A stretch of DNA of 64,000 bases, from assembly GCA_902550485.1 (NCBI GenBank), contig CACCZQ010000002.1, positions 1 through 64,000 of the forward strand, written 5' to 3'. The translations under genes were made by a program, and so were the position numbers. Under the pieces are notes generated by a model. The model was not told the origin of the DNA, made no database searches, and saw nothing but the letters and a program-made list of their open reading frames with translations. The DNA is from an uncultured Prochlorococcus sp. GTDB lineage: Bacteria > Cyanobacteriota > Cyanobacteriia > PCC-6307 > Cyanobiaceae. Shown one piece after another: positions 45,062 to 55,237 of the stretch (its first letter is position 1; each line of letters starts with the position of its first letter).

Positions 45062-45718
45062 TTGGATAGATCATTTAATTACATAATTTCGCCTGAGATA
45101 TCTGCATTTAGAAGATTTTCACCAAAATTAAAAATAGGTGTACTTGCTTCTGGTAAAGGAACAAACTTTCAGGAATTAATTAATCTCTCAGAAAAAGGAG
45201 AATTAGATATAGATATAAAAGTTTTAATTACTAACAAAGATGAAGCCGGTTGTATAAAAAGAGCTGAAAGTAAAAATATACCTCACAAAATTATAAAAGG
45301 CAAAGACTTTCTGCAAAAAGAAGCTTTTGAATTAGAAATTGTAAATACTTTAATTCATTACGATGTTGAACTTGTGGTTATGGCAGGTTGGATGAAAATT
45401 GTTACTCCATTTTTTATTAATAAATTTAAGAATAAGATAATAAATATTCACCCTTCACTACTTCCCGCATATAAAGGTGGTTCTGCGATAAAGGATTCTA
45501 TATTAAATGGTTCAAAAATAACTGGTTGTTCAGTTCATTTTGTAGAAGAGGAGGTAGATAGTGGATCATTGATAATGCAAGCTGCATTGTCAATTAGAGA
45601 TGAGGATGATATTGAATCACTTTCCAAAAGGATACAAATGCTTGAACATAAAATTTTACCTCACTCAATCTCTCAAGCTGGTTTTTTGATAAGAAGTAAT
45701 TTTATGGAAAATTATTAG
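45062..45718 (+). CDS. purN: phosphoribosylglycinamide formyltransferase
   Basis: 218 aa. The formyl-folate enzyme core is clear: LKIGVLASGKGTNFQELI, MAGWMKIVTPFFI, NIHPSLLPAYKGGSAI with the catalytic Asn and His, then GCSVHFVEEEVDSG with the Asp. It transfers formyl from 10-formyl-THF to GAR in purine synthesis. Start puzzle: the frame begins at TTG 45062 with no ribosome-binding site. An ATG at 45031 opens a 12-codon frame that runs into an A8 tract (45054-45061) and would join purN if one A were removed. Convergent with argC, 17-bp overlap. Confidence 0.93.
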   Translation: MDRSFNYIISPEISAFRRFSPKLKIGVLASGKGTNFQELINLSEKGELDIDIKVLITNKDEAGCIKRAESKNIPHKIIKGKDFLQKEAFELEIVNTLIHYDVELVVMAGWMKIVTPFFINKFKNKIINIHPSLLPAYKGGSAIKDSILNGSKITGCSVHFVEEEVDSGSLIMQAALSIRDEDDIESLSKRIQMLEHKILPHSISQAGFLIRSNFMENY

Positions 45719-46757
45719 TTAAATCAAGACCTTCATCCATTGAAAATCCACTCATAATATTTAAATTTTGAATTGCTTGCCCAGTCTGACCTTTTAACAA
45801 ATTATCAATTGCAGATAAAATAATAATCCTTCCATTTCGGATATCCACTTTTACAGAAAGGAAAATTTGGTTTGTATTTTTAACCCATTTTGTTGAAGGG
45901 TATGTATCTACAGGTAATACTTTAATATTTTTGAAATTTCTATAATAATTATCTAAAAGAATTCTGCAATCATCAGAGGTTAATCCTGGATCTCTTAATC
46001 TTCCATATATAGTCGAATGCATCCCCCTTGAAATTGGAACCAAATGAGGTGTAAAAAGCAGTTCAATTTTATTTCCAGAAATTATAGATGCTACTTGCTC
46101 GATCTCTGAGGTATGTCTATGGTTTATCAATCCATATGCCGATAAGCCTTCACCACATTCTGATAAGAGAAGCTTTTGGTTAGGTTCTCGACCTCCTCCA
46201 GAGGTTCCGCTTTTAGAATCAATCACTATTCCTTCATTTTCAATAATTCCTTGCGATAGATAAGGAACTAATGGAATAAGAGCAGATGTTGGATAGCATC
46301 CTGGACAGGCAATTAATCTTCCTTTTGAAATGGCTTCCTTATTTATTTCAGGAAGACCGTAGACTGCCTCTTTACATAAATCATCATCATTCCTTTTATA
46401 AATAGCAGCTTCCTTGGAATATACATTTTTCCATTCATCTAAAGACTTATATCTGTAATCAGCAGATAAATCAATAACTTTAAGTCCTCGATCTAATAAT
46501 TTCCTTGTCAATGTTGAAGATAAGCCATTTGGTAAGCAAAGCAAAGCAAAATCAGCATTTTTTGAAATATTGTCTACGGAAATTTCTTCTATATAAGGAT
46601 CATTATCTAGATAAATAAAAGGAAAATTATCATTCCATTTTGATCCAGATGTTTTATTACCTCCTAAAAATGTAATTTTGTATTTTTTAATTTTCTTTAA
46701 GAGATTTACCGCTTGAATACCGCCGTAACCAGTAGCACCTACTATTGCAACATTCAT
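45702..46757 (-). CDS. argC: N-acetyl-gamma-glutamyl-phosphate reductase
   Basis: 351 aa. NADP-binding start VAIVGATGYGGIQAVNLLKK and the catalytic cysteine in LIACPGCYPTSALIPL; KSGTSGGGREPNQKLLLSE and HLVPISRGMHSTIY follow. It performs the third step of arginine synthesis. Its 3' end overlaps the convergent purN by 17 bp. Divergent from ribBA (~77-bp spacer). Confidence 0.96.
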   Translation of the reverse strand: MNVAIVGATGYGGIQAVNLLKKIKKYKITFLGGNKTSGSKWNDNFPFIYLDNDPYIEEISVDNISKNADFALLCLPNGLSSTLTRKLLDRGLKVIDLSADYRYKSLDEWKNVYSKEAAIYKRNDDDLCKEAVYGLPEINKEAISKGRLIACPGCYPTSALIPLVPYLSQGIIENEGIVIDSKSGTSGGGREPNQKLLLSECGEGLSAYGLINHRHTSEIEQVASIISGNKIELLFTPHLVPISRGMHSTIYGRLRDPGLTSDDCRILLDNYYRNFKNIKVLPVDTYPSTKWVKNTNQIFLSVKVDIRNGRIIILSAIDNLLKGQTGQAIQNLNIMSGFSMDEGLDLTNNFP

Positions 46758-46845
46758 TTCTTTGAATTGGCAGACTTTGAGATAGGATTATAAAGTGTTG
46801 AATTTAAGGTAACTAAAACACTATTTTTCTATATTGATAGGAATA

Positions 46846-48570
46846 ATGAAAGAAACAAGTCCCAAATCAAATAATGGAACAATTTTGGATATAAATGAAT
46901 CTTTTAAAATTGAATTTGATCCTATCAGCGATGCGTTGGCAGCTATAAGAAATGGTGAATGCATAATTGTTGTTGATGATGAGAGAAGAGAAAATGAAGG
47001 AGATTTAATATGTGCGGCTCAGTTTGCAACTCCACAGCAAATTAATTTTATGGCTACTGAGGGACGTGGCCTTATATGCCTAGCAATGCAAGGTGAAAAA
47101 CTTGATTCATTAGATTTACCATTAATGGTAGATAGAAATACAGATGAAAATCAAACAGCTTTTACAGTATCAATTGATGCTGGACCTGAACATAATGTTT
47201 CTACAGGGATTTCCGCTGAAGACAGGGCAAAGACAATACAAGTTGCTATAAACCCAAATACAAAACCTGATGATTTAAGGAGGCCTGGACATATTTTTCC
47301 ATTAAGAGCAAAAAAAGGTGGAGTATTAAAAAGGGCAGGTCATACCGAAGCGGCAGTTGATATTGCCGCAATGTCAGGTCTTTATCCCGCTGGAGTGATT
47401 TGTGAAATACAAAATCCTGACGGTTCTATGTCAAGACTTCCTCAACTTAAAGAGTATGCAAAACAGTGGGGAATGAAATTAATATCAATAGCTGATTTAA
47501 TAAGTTATCGGTTTCAAACTGAGAGATTTGTATTTAGAAAATCTGATGCTATTCTTCCAAGTATTTTTGGTAATTTCAAAGCTTATGGATATGTAAATGA
47601 TCTAGATGGTTCAGAGCACGTTGCATTAGTTAAACAAAAATCATCGAAATTAAGTGAACCTGTACTAGTAAGAATGCATTCAGAGTGCTTAACTGGTGAT
47701 GCTTTTGGATCATTACGTTGTGATTGTAGACCCCAGTTAGAGGCTGCTTTATCAAGAATAGAAAAGGAGGAAGAAGGAGTTGTTGTTTACTTAAGACAAG
47801 AAGGCAGAGGTATTGGTCTAATAAATAAATTAAAAGCTTACAGTTTACAAGATGGTGGATTAGACACTGTAGAAGCTAATGAAAAGTTGGGTTTTCCAGC
47901 TGATCTCAGGAATTATGGAGTTGGAGCACAAATTTTAACTGATTTAGGTATAAAAAAATTAAAATTACTAACCAACAATCCTAGAAAGATTGCTGGATTA
48001 GGTGGTTATGGAATTGAAGTTATTGAGAGAGTTCCTTTAGTAATTTGTCCAAACGATAATAATGCAGAATATTTGAGTGTTAAAAAAACAAAGTTAGGCC
48101 ACATGATTGATGATGATAATTCTAATTCCATTAATATTGATCCATTTATATCAATTTTTCTTGATGGAAAATATAAATCTATTGATTTAGTTCCAATAAA
48201 AAATAAAGTTATTAAATTTTGTAGTGAACAAAACATTAATATTAAACTTGAAAGTAGTCCAAGATTATTGGCGTTTTGGAACCGACCAAAATTGGTATGG
48301 AGAATTTTACATGATCAGAATAGAACCAATTCAAATATTAATGATGAGGAAATAAAGAATATAGAATTATTTATTCAGTTTTTATCCAAATATGAAAATA
48401 GTACAAAGATTGGGATTATTGTTTCTAGAAATATTGAACAAGCATTACATCCAAAAAGTAGCATCAAACTAATTAATACTAAATTCACTATTAATAACGA
48501 AATTTTATATTCTTCTACAAGAAAATTTAATCTAGATAAAGAGACATTCAGTATTGTTTTTGATGGTTAA
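46846..48570 (+). CDS. ribBA: bifunctional riboflavin enzyme RibBA
   Basis: 574 aa from ATG 46846; an upstream in-frame TTG (46834) adds four residues. The DHBP synthase half (~30-225) shows [18 protein letters not shown] and [20 protein letters not shown]; the GTP cyclohydrolase II half (~235-420) shows [17 protein letters not shown] (zinc cysteines) and [19 protein letters not shown]-terminal extension of about 150 residues without known motif follows, as in other cyanobacterial RibBA proteins. It makes both precursors of riboflavin. No FMN riboswitch fold was recognised in the short leader. Confidence 0.95.
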   Translation: MKETSPKSNNGTILDINESFKIEFDPISDALAAIRNGECIIVVDDERRENEGDLICAAQFATPQQINFMATEGRGLICLAMQGEKLDSLDLPLMVDRNTDENQTAFTVSIDAGPEHNVSTGISAEDRAKTIQVAINPNTKPDDLRRPGHIFPLRAKKGGVLKRAGHTEAAVDIAAMSGLYPAGVICEIQNPDGSMSRLPQLKEYAKQWGMKLISIADLISYRFQTERFVFRKSDAILPSIFGNFKAYGYVNDLDGSEHVALVKQKSSKLSEPVLVRMHSECLTGDAFGSLRCDCRPQLEAALSRIEKEEEGVVVYLRQEGRGIGLINKLKAYSLQDGGLDTVEANEKLGFPADLRNYGVGAQILTDLGIKKLKLLTNNPRKIAGLGGYGIEVIERVPLVICPNDNNAEYLSVKKTKLGHMIDDDNSNSINIDPFISIFLDGKYKSIDLVPIKNKVIKFCSEQNINIKLESSPRLLAFWNRPKLVWRILHDQNRTNSNINDEEIKNIELFIQFLSKYENSTKIGIIVSRNIEQALHPKSSIKLINTKFTINNEILYSSTRKFNLDKETFSIVFDG

Positions 48571-48574
48571 ATTA

Positions 48575-49012
48575 CTAGTTTAGAGTTGCCTTAATAATTT
48601 TTGAACCGTTAGTAAGCTTTAGCACGACATCGATATCATCTGTCTTGCCAAAAACAGTATGAACTCCATCGAGATGAGGCTGTGGTTCATAAACTATGAA
48701 AAACTGACTACCACCTGTATCCTTTCCCGCATGAGCCATAGAAAGTGAGCCTTTTAAATGTTTATTGGAATTAATTTCACATTTAATATTATATCCTGGG
48801 CCTCCAGTTCCAGGCATACCAGATGCACCATCACGAGTATTTGGACATCCACCCTGAGCCATAAATCCTGGAATAACCCTGTGAAATGCTAGTCCATCAT
48901 AAAACCCATCACTTATCAAATTCGTAAAATTTTTAACGGTATTTGGGGCGTCATCAGAGAAAAATTCAATATTAATGTTCCCAACTTCTGTTTCAAATAA
49001 GGCTGTTGTCAT
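48575..49012 (-). CDS. cyclophilin-type peptidyl-prolyl isomerase
   Basis: 145 aa. [22 protein letters not shown] is the cyclophilin signature with the catalytic Arg, [20 protein letters not shown] the second active-site block, and [10 protein letters not shown] the third. No signal peptide, so cytoplasmic. It catalyses cis-trans isomerisation of Pro peptide bonds. Convergent with ribBA (4-bp gap) and downstream of the DUF3110 gene. Confidence 0.93.
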   Translation of the reverse strand: MTTALFETEVGNINIEFFSDDAPNTVKNFTNLISDGFYDGLAFHRVIPGFMAQGGCPNTRDGASGMPGTGGPGYNIKCEINSNKHLKGSLSMAHAGKDTGGSQFFIVYEPQPHLDGVHTVFGKTDDIDVVLKLTNGSKIIKATLN

Positions 49013-49049
49013 GATTTATTTGTTTAATAGTTTATTAGTATTTTAGTAG

Positions 49050-49430
49050 CTAAAGCAACTTTTCAAGGTTTTCCTTAATGGTATTTAAATCAATATCTCT
49101 ATTGTTTTTATTGTCTCTCTCCCAATTTTCAACTTCTAAGTTTTTCTGTGGTGGTGAAATTAGTAACCTATCTTCAGCTGTTTTAGGAACAAAGTTTTTT
49201 TCTACTAATTTGCATTCATAATCTAAATTAATGCAGAAATCTTTTATTTCATCTATGTTGATCATTTCAACTGTTGGCAAAGGGAAATCTTGAGCTTCCA
49301 GTAGACCGCAATATCTTGTTGCATCGTCCTTATCTTCAAACATAAGAACTATAGTTCTCCCTTTAAGTTCGATAGAGTGAATTCCTTCCTTATCTGTTCC
49401 TGAGTTGTATAAAAGAACAAATACGTTCAT
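49050..49430 (-). CDS. DUF3110-family protein
   Basis: 126 aa. Start MNVFVLLYNSGTDKEGIHSI and IVLMFEDKDDATRYCGLLEAQDFPLPTVE match DUF3110, a cyanobacterial/plant family of unknown function. Soluble and acidic. It follows the dnaK-dnaJ pair by 33 bp and precedes the cyclophilin by 37 bp, so it may belong to a folding-related operon; that is inference. Confidence 0.8.
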   Translation of the reverse strand: MNVFVLLYNSGTDKEGIHSIELKGRTIVLMFEDKDDATRYCGLLEAQDFPLPTVEMINIDEIKDFCINLDYECKLVEKNFVPKTAEDRLLISPPQKNLEVENWERDNKNNRDIDLNTIKENLEKLL

Positions 49431-49463
49431 AAGTATGAATTTCTCTTTTTATATAATATTTGA

Positions 49464-50390
49464 TTAAGAATCAGAAAGTGATAATTCTTGTAATCTTGTA
49501 TATAAAGCAATTTCTTCATCTTTAATATCCGCAGGTATTACTACTAAGATTTCAACATATTGATCACCTATATTATCTCCGAAAGTTAAACCTCTACCTT
49601 TCAAACGTAACATTCTTCCGGTAGATGATTTAGGGGGCACTTGAAGTGTGACATTTCCATCAAGGGTTGGTACTTCTACTGCACAACCAAGAAGAGCATC
49701 ATGAGGTAATAACTCTAATTTATATAGAACACGTAAACCATCAATTCTTAGACCACTTTCAGTTTGAACTTTTAACTGTAGATAATGATCTTTTCCTCCC
49801 ATTGCTATATTTTCTAATCTTAATCTCCACCCATCTCCTGCGAATGGAGGTGTGTCAACCTCAACTACAGTTTCATCTTCCAATTCTATTAAAATTGAAG
49901 CTCCATTCAATGCTTCATCAGGAGTCAATTCAATAATTGTTTCGATATCTTGGTGAAGTTTAACTGGAGGTGGCTCTTCTGGAGAGGTTGCTGGGTATTG
50001 ATTATTAGTAAATTCATCATTATCTGTGTGTATATATTCATCCTCAAATGTTTCATCATTATATTCGTCGTAATTCTGAGGGGAGTATTCATATCCAAAT
50101 AATGAATCAAGATATTCTTGAAAATCAGGAAACCCTGTCTTGAAATTATTATTTTCATAATCTTCATTGATAATATGATCCGAACTATTTTTACTTTTAT
50201 TAGGGTCACGTAGATATTCGTAAGCTTCATTAATTAATTTAAATCTTTCTTCTGCATTAAGATCATTTTTATTTAAATCTGGATGCCATTTTCTTGCCTC
50301 TCTTCGAAAAGCCTTTTTAAGTGCTTTATCATCAAAATTAGGGGATAAGCCCAAAATCGACAAATAGTCTTTTTTAGAGGAAGTAGTCAT
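49464..50390 (-). CDS. DnaJ/CbpA-type co-chaperone without zinc finger
   Basis: 308 aa from ATG 50390 ([20 protein letters not shown]); ATGs at 50405 and 50423 are further upstream, deeper in dnaK. The J-domain (~8-70) has the HPD tripeptide (KWHPDLN). It is followed by an acidic, Tyr/Asn-rich linker (~75-150) where type I DnaJ has a G/F region and zinc finger, then the C-terminal peptide-binding beta domains (TPDEALNGASILIEL to the end). The start overlaps the dnaK stop by 17 nt: a dedicated dnaK-dnaJ pair. Confidence 0.88.
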   Translation of the reverse strand: MTTSSKKDYLSILGLSPNFDDKALKKAFRREARKWHPDLNKNDLNAEERFKLINEAYEYLRDPNKSKNSSDHIINEDYENNNFKTGFPDFQEYLDSLFGYEYSPQNYDEYNDETFEDEYIHTDNDEFTNNQYPATSPEEPPPVKLHQDIETIIELTPDEALNGASILIELEDETVVEVDTPPFAGDGWRLRLENIAMGGKDHYLQLKVQTESGLRIDGLRVLYKLELLPHDALLGCAVEVPTLDGNVTLQVPPKSSTGRMLRLKGRGLTFGDNIGDQYVEILVVIPADIKDEEIALYTRLQELSLSDS

Positions 50391-52371
50391 TGTCCCATGG
50401 ATCATCGTCCCTAGAATTACCATACCTCGAATTTCTATAATTTCTATTCATTTGATTATCCCAAGGATCATCATCCCAATAATCATCTGAAAAAAGTTCA
50501 TCCTTTAATGATCCAAATGTATTTTTAATGCTTTGTAAGGGATTATTATCAGTTTTCTTTTCTGCTGCAAATTTTCTATTTAAGCCGAATAAAGCTTCTT
50601 GAAGAGCACTTACTGAGATTTCTAATTCTTGAGGATCATCATCATCTATATACTCTTCAACATCTTGAATTGCTATTTCAACGGCTCGTTGTTGTCTTTC
50701 AGCACCATAAGGGCCAAATTCCAATGAAGCATCTCTAAGTCTTCTCTCAGCTTGCGCAATAAGAGTTAATGCACTATTTTTTCTATCAATTACAGTTCTT
50801 CTTTTTCTATCTTCATTAGCTTTTTCTTTAGCTTCTTCAATTATTGAATTTATTTCTTGTTCGTTTAAATTAGACCCTCCAGAAATTGTAACTGTTTGCT
50901 TTCTTCCAGTGGTTCTATCAGTTGCACTTACTTCTAAAAGACCATTGGCATCAATATCAAATGCCACCTGGACTTGAGGTATTCCTCTTGGTGCTGGAGG
51001 TATCCCTGATAGTCTAAATTTACCAAGTGATTTATTTTCAGAGGCTAAAGGCCTTTCCCCCTGCCGTACTTGAACAACCACTGATGATTGATTAGCTTCG
51101 GACGTACTAAAAACATCAGATTGTCTAACTGGTATTGGAGTATTACGAGGAATAAGTACCTTCATTAAACCACCAATAGTTTCTAAACCTAAAGATAAAG
51201 GAGTTACGTCATTTAGGAGTAGATCTTGTAAATCACCACTAATAATTCCAGATTGTATCGCTGCTCCAACTGCTACAACTTCATCCGGATTAACAGATTG
51301 ACAAGGGTCATTTGGAACAAGAGTCTTTACTAATTGTTGAACCATTGGGATTCTGGTGCTGCCACCTACAAGAACTACCTCATCAATATCATCTGCATTC
51401 CATCCAGAATCATCTAAGGCTATTTGCACAGGCTCTAATAATCTATCTAAAAGATCTTGAGATAATGATTCAAATATTTTTCTATCTAATGTCTCATCAA
51501 TATGTAATGGACCCTCTTTACTAGTGGTAATAAAAGGTAATGATATTTTTGTTTTTTGCAATCCAGATAATTCACATTTAGCTTTTTCGGCAGCTTCAGT
51601 TAATCTCTGTAAAGCTTGTCTATCCCTCCTTAGATCAATATCATGTTTATTTAGAAATTTTTCTGCAAGCCAATCAACTATTTTTGAATCAAAATTGTTT
51701 CCTCCTAGCTGGGTATCACCACAAGTGGCTTTAACATCAAATACACCATTAGAAATTTTCAATAAAGAAACATCAAATGTTCCTCCTCCTAAATCAAAAA
51801 CCAAAACATTATTAGAAGAACTTTTTTCAAAACCATAAGCTAAAGCTGCCGCAGTTGGTTCATTTAGAATTCTATCTACTTTAATACCAGCTAATATTGC
51901 AGAATCCTTTGTAGCTTGTCGTTGAGATTCATTAAAGTAAGCAGGGACAGTAATGACTGCAGAATCAACAGTATCCCCAAGATAAGTTTCAGCATCATTA
52001 ATTAATTTTCTAATCAATGAGCTCACTAATTCTTCTGGTGCATACTCTCTTTTTGTATTTGGACTAAGAACCCTAACGCTTCCATTGGTATTAGCCTTAA
52101 CGTTATAAGGGACAGAAATACTATTCTCATCTAATTCATCCCAGTCACTACCAATAAATCGTTTAAGGTTATAAAAGGTATTCTTAGGATTTAGAACAAG
52201 TTGTCTTCTCGCTTGATCTCCTATTACTATTTCCTTTTCTTTTGTAAATCCAACTATTGAAGGAGTAGTTCTAGAACCCTCAGAATTTGCAATAACAATT
52301 GGACGTCCAGCTTCAATCACTCCTATAACAGAGTTAGTAGTACCTAAATCAATTCCAACTATTTGCCCCAT
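50374..52371 (-). CDS. dnaK: DnaK (Hsp70) chaperone with unusual C-terminus
   Basis: 665 aa. ATPase-domain motifs [45 protein letters not shown] and [16 protein letters not shown]; substrate-binding domain follows ([14 protein letters not shown] to ~500) and a helical lid. The end is not the EEVD-like or Gly-rich tail of standard DnaK: it repeats DDDPWDN twice within an Asp/Trp/Asn/Arg-rich stretch. Cyanobacteria have several DnaK paralogues; the direct link to a dnaJ suggests the DnaK3-DnaJ3 type, but I do not assign a number. Confidence 0.93.
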   Translation of the reverse strand: MGQIVGIDLGTTNSVIGVIEAGRPIVIANSEGSRTTPSIVGFTKEKEIVIGDQARRQLVLNPKNTFYNLKRFIGSDWDELDENSISVPYNVKANTNGSVRVLSPNTKREYAPEELVSSLIRKLINDAETYLGDTVDSAVITVPAYFNESQRQATKDSAILAGIKVDRILNEPTAAALAYGFEKSSSNNVLVFDLGGGTFDVSLLKISNGVFDVKATCGDTQLGGNNFDSKIVDWLAEKFLNKHDIDLRRDRQALQRLTEAAEKAKCELSGLQKTKISLPFITTSKEGPLHIDETLDRKIFESLSQDLLDRLLEPVQIALDDSGWNADDIDEVVLVGGSTRIPMVQQLVKTLVPNDPCQSVNPDEVVAVGAAIQSGIISGDLQDLLLNDVTPLSLGLETIGGLMKVLIPRNTPIPVRQSDVFSTSEANQSSVVVQVRQGERPLASENKSLGKFRLSGIPPAPRGIPQVQVAFDIDANGLLEVSATDRTTGRKQTVTISGGSNLNEQEINSIIEEAKEKANEDRKRRTVIDRKNSALTLIAQAERRLRDASLEFGPYGAERQQRAVEIAIQDVEEYIDDDDPQELEISVSALQEALFGLNRKFAAEKKTDNNPLQSIKNTFGSLKDELFSDDYWDDDPWDNQMNRNYRNSRYGNSRDDDPWDNDYFL

Positions 52372-52584
52372 GATTTTAGATCGCTAAATTAAAGCAAAAT
52401 TTACTAATAATTTAAATAATTTTTATCTTAGATATTTACATATAATAGTAAAAATCAAATATTTTCAACTTAATTTAAATATAAAAGATTATTTATAACT
52501 TATCAAATAGATTACTATTAATTTTAAAAGATATTTTAAAGAGAAAGGTGTTGATGTATTTAACCAAAATAAACTAATATAAAA

Positions 52585-52671
52585 CGGAGAGAGAGGGATT
52601 CGAACCCTCGATAAAGTTGCCCCTATACAGCATTTCCAGTGCTGCGCCTTCAACCACTCGGCCACCTCTCC
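52585..52671 (-). tRNA. tRNA-Ser (GGA anticodon)
   Basis: 87 nt on the minus strand: acceptor GGAGAGG with TCTCTCC (one G-T pair), anticodon loop CTGGAAA reading GGA, long variable arm typical of tRNA-Ser (around TATAGGGGCAACTTTATC), T loop TTCGAAT and discriminator G. CCA is not encoded. It sits between dnaK and the ferredoxin gene. Confidence 0.95.
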
Positions 52672-52720
52672 CAAGATAACTATTTTAACCCTTGATCATC
52701 CCATTTTAGAGGAAAGTTAT

Positions 52721-53095
52721 TTGAAAAATACTTTCACAGTCACGATTAAAAATAAGGAAACCGGAAAGGTTTACCAAGAACAGGTTAATAGTGATAATTA
52801 CATACTTAAGGAATTTGAAAAGAAAGGTTTCAAACTTGCATTTTCATGTAGAAATGGTTGCTGTACAAGTTGTGCAGTTAAAATTAAATCTGGTACCTTA
52901 CAACAACCTGAAGCCATGGGCGTATCTCAGGCTTTAAAAGACAAAGGCTATGCACTTCTTTGTGTCGCTAAAGCAACTTCAGATCTTGAAGTAGAAACTA
53001 CATATGAAGATGAAGTTTACGATTTACAATTTGGACAATATTTTGGGAGGGGAAATACAAGAGTTGCGCCACCTTGGGAATTTGAGGAAGATTAA
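52721..53095 (+). CDS. plant-type [2Fe-2S] ferredoxin
   Basis: 124 aa. Cluster cysteines lie in SCRNGCCTSCAVK (C-x4-C-x2-C) and about 30 residues later in LLCVAKA. Compared with the ~97-99 aa photosynthetic ferredoxin it has a C-terminal extension of roughly 25 residues (LQFGQYFGRGNTRVAPPWEF). It carries electrons from photosystem I or for a dedicated reaction. TTG start is preceded at 7 bp by AGAGGA, a good ribosome-binding site, which decides the start. 5-bp gap to the phosphatase gene. Confidence 0.92.
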   Translation: MKNTFTVTIKNKETGKVYQEQVNSDNYILKEFEKKGFKLAFSCRNGCCTSCAVKIKSGTLQQPEAMGVSQALKDKGYALLCVAKATSDLEVETTYEDEVYDLQFGQYFGRGNTRVAPPWEFEED

Positions 53096-53100
53096 CTATT

Positions 53101-53949
53101 ATGTTTGAATTAAGTGAAATAGAGGAACTTGCAAATCAATTAAACTTATCCATTTTGTATGAAATAGCGAAGAATTCCGCTCAAATTGGTAATGAAATTT
53201 TAAAAGTTAATTACAATAAAATTCAGAAAATATCTTCAAAGGGTAGGAAGGGTGATCTAGTTACCAACGTAGATTTGGAAGTTGAAAATAAAATAAAAGA
53301 ATATTTATTAGAAGAGACACCAAACATATCTATAAATGCAGAGGAATCGGGTAAATTAACCAAATCTTCTGATTTAACATGGTGTATAGACCCATTAGAC
53401 GGCACAACAAATTATTCCCATGGATATCCTTTTTTTGGGACTTCTATTGGTCTTGTATATAAAAATAAGCCAATTATAGGAGCTATATCAGTGCCTTATT
53501 TAAATGAACTATATTCAGCCTGTATAGGTATAGGTTCATTCTGCAATGATAGTGAACTTAGAGTATCGAATCCCTCTAATCTTTCTGATAGTTTACTTGT
53601 TACTGGTTTCTCTTATGACAGATTTGAGACAGAGGATAATAATTATGCTGAATTTTGTTATTTAACACATAAAACTAGAGGTGTTAGAAGAGGTGGAGCA
53701 GCAGCAGTTGATCTAGCATTTGTTGCGGCAGGTAAGGTAGATGGATACTGGGAAAGAGGATTGGAAGTATGGGACCTAGCGGCCGGTGCTATTATTGTAA
53801 AAGAGGCTGGTGGTATTATTTCTGATTATCCATCAGGCGAATTTAATTTAAGTTCAGGAAGAATTTTAGCTTGTTCTCCCAGCCTTGAATATGAATTAAA
53901 AAATGAATTAGATAAAGTCTCTCCATTTAAAAAAATTCTCTATACCTAA
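53101..53949 (+). CDS. inositol-monophosphatase-family phosphatase
   Basis: 282 aa. Metal-binding motif WCIDPLDGTTNYSHGYPFF and the second motif GLEVWDLAAGAIIVKEAGG identify the lithium-sensitive phosphatase superfamily (SuhB/IMPase, histidinol-phosphatase, or CysQ-like). The neighbouring hisZ (19-bp gap downstream, same strand) makes a histidinol-phosphate phosphatase role worth testing, as cyanobacteria lack a canonical HisB phosphatase domain; this is inference. Confidence 0.85.
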   Translation: MFELSEIEELANQLNLSILYEIAKNSAQIGNEILKVNYNKIQKISSKGRKGDLVTNVDLEVENKIKEYLLEETPNISINAEESGKLTKSSDLTWCIDPLDGTTNYSHGYPFFGTSIGLVYKNKPIIGAISVPYLNELYSACIGIGSFCNDSELRVSNPSNLSDSLLVTGFSYDRFETEDNNYAEFCYLTHKTRGVRRGGAAAVDLAFVAAGKVDGYWERGLEVWDLAAGAIIVKEAGGIISDYPSGEFNLSSGRILACSPSLEYELKNELDKVSPFKKILYT

Positions 53950-53967
53950 AATTAGTAAAATATTAAA

Positions 53968-55119
53968 ATGACAGACATAAAGGAAATTAAATTAGTCGAT
54001 GTAAAAAATAACTCAAATATCATAAATAATTTAAATAGTATTTATAAACTATGGGGATATGAAGAGGTTTCACCCTCATTTATAAATACTTTAGAGACCA
54101 TAAAAGGCCGTGGGGTTATTGACGAAAATCAGGTTGTAGGGATAGTAAGTAATAATTCATTATGTCTTAGGCCAGAAATGACAACATCAATTGTCAAATT
54201 GTCATCTACTAGATTAATTAATAAGAAAAGACCTATAAGATTATTCACCAATGGAATGGTTTTTGATAAAAAACAAAATAATAAAAATTCATTTAAGTTA
54301 CAAGAAAAATTACAGAGTGGAATTGAATTAATTGGATATGATACAAAATACCCAGAAATTGAAGTTATTAATATTTTGTTTGATTCAATCGACAATATTA
54401 ATTTGAAGGATGGTTGTAATTTATTTCTACTAGTAAGCACCACAAAAATAATGGATTTAATCTTAAATAAATATAAGAATAATAATTTTGAAGAAATTAA
54501 GAAAAGTTTGGTTAATTTTGATCAAGATAATTTATCTAAATTAGGAATAGATGAAGATGATAAATATATTCTTAAAGATCTTTTATTCACGCGAGGAGAG
54601 CCAATTGCAATATTAAAAAAATTAAAAACTATATATGGTATGAGTAAAACATTAGATGACTTAAATTTTTTATTTGAAACATTATCAAAAATATCAAAAA
54701 AATACGGTGTTAAATTACAACTTGATCCCACTTTTCAACCTCACTTGAATTTATATGAAGGAATAGTTTTTCAACTAATCGGGGATAATGGTAAAAATAA
54801 AAGCGTCATCGCAAAAGGTGGAAGATATGATGAGTTAGTAAGATCCTTTAGTCCTAATGAGAAAATATTTAATGGGATTGGATTTACGATTTCAGTAGAC
54901 ATTTTAAGAAATTTAATTAAGGATGAAAAGACAGATAAAAAAAAGATTTTATTGATGTTTAAAGATTCTTATTTGTTAGAAAAAGCTATGAATGAACAAA
55001 AAGTACAACAGAAAAAAGGGAATATTGCTGTCTTACATTTAAATCCTTGTGATGACTTGGCTAAAGCCAATCAAATTATGAAAGAAAATAATTGTAGTGA
55101 TATTTTGTGGGTTAAATAA
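53968..55119 (+). CDS. hisZ: ATP phosphoribosyltransferase regulatory subunit
   Basis: 383 aa, HisRS-like class II fold without anticodon domain. Segments YKLWGYEEVSPSFINTLETI, LCLRPEMTTSIVKLSSTRL (motif 2-like Arg) and VIAKGGRYDELVRSFSPN are typical of HisZ, which forms a complex with the short HisG to allow feedback by histidine. Against HisRS: catalytic His-A motifs are degenerate and the C-terminal part is short. It ends in a terminator-like hairpin. Confidence 0.88.
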   Translation: MTDIKEIKLVDVKNNSNIINNLNSIYKLWGYEEVSPSFINTLETIKGRGVIDENQVVGIVSNNSLCLRPEMTTSIVKLSSTRLINKKRPIRLFTNGMVFDKKQNNKNSFKLQEKLQSGIELIGYDTKYPEIEVINILFDSIDNINLKDGCNLFLLVSTTKIMDLILNKYKNNNFEEIKKSLVNFDQDNLSKLGIDEDDKYILKDLLFTRGEPIAILKKLKTIYGMSKTLDDLNFLFETLSKISKKYGVKLQLDPTFQPHLNLYEGIVFQLIGDNGKNKSVIAKGGRYDELVRSFSPNEKIFNGIGFTISVDILRNLIKDEKTDKKKILLMFKDSYLLEKAMNEQKVQQKKGNIAVLHLNPCDDLAKANQIMKENNCSDILWVK

Positions 55120-55146
55120 ACCTTTAAATATTATATTAAGGTTTTT
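55118..55146 (+). terminator. terminator-like hairpin after hisZ
   Basis: AAACCTT (55118-55124) pairs with AAGGTTT followed by TT (55138-55146), 13-nt AT loop; it begins within the hisZ stop codon. Weak stem but typical position. Confidence 0.5.
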
Positions 55147-55237
55147 AAATTCAAATATTGTTCGGACAATACTCCTAATTAAACTTGATTAACTAGTTTT
55201 TACGAAATAGGATTTAATATGTTTGATTTTTTTTTAA

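Noticed and set aside
46758..46845. FMN riboswitch before ribBA
   Set aside because: The spacer is under 90 bp and AT-rich with no visible RFN-type helices.
49667..50230. ORFs overlapping dnaJ on both strands (89 and 101 aa)
   Set aside because: Shadows: His/Leu- and Ile/Met-rich products in wrong frames of the dnaJ gene.
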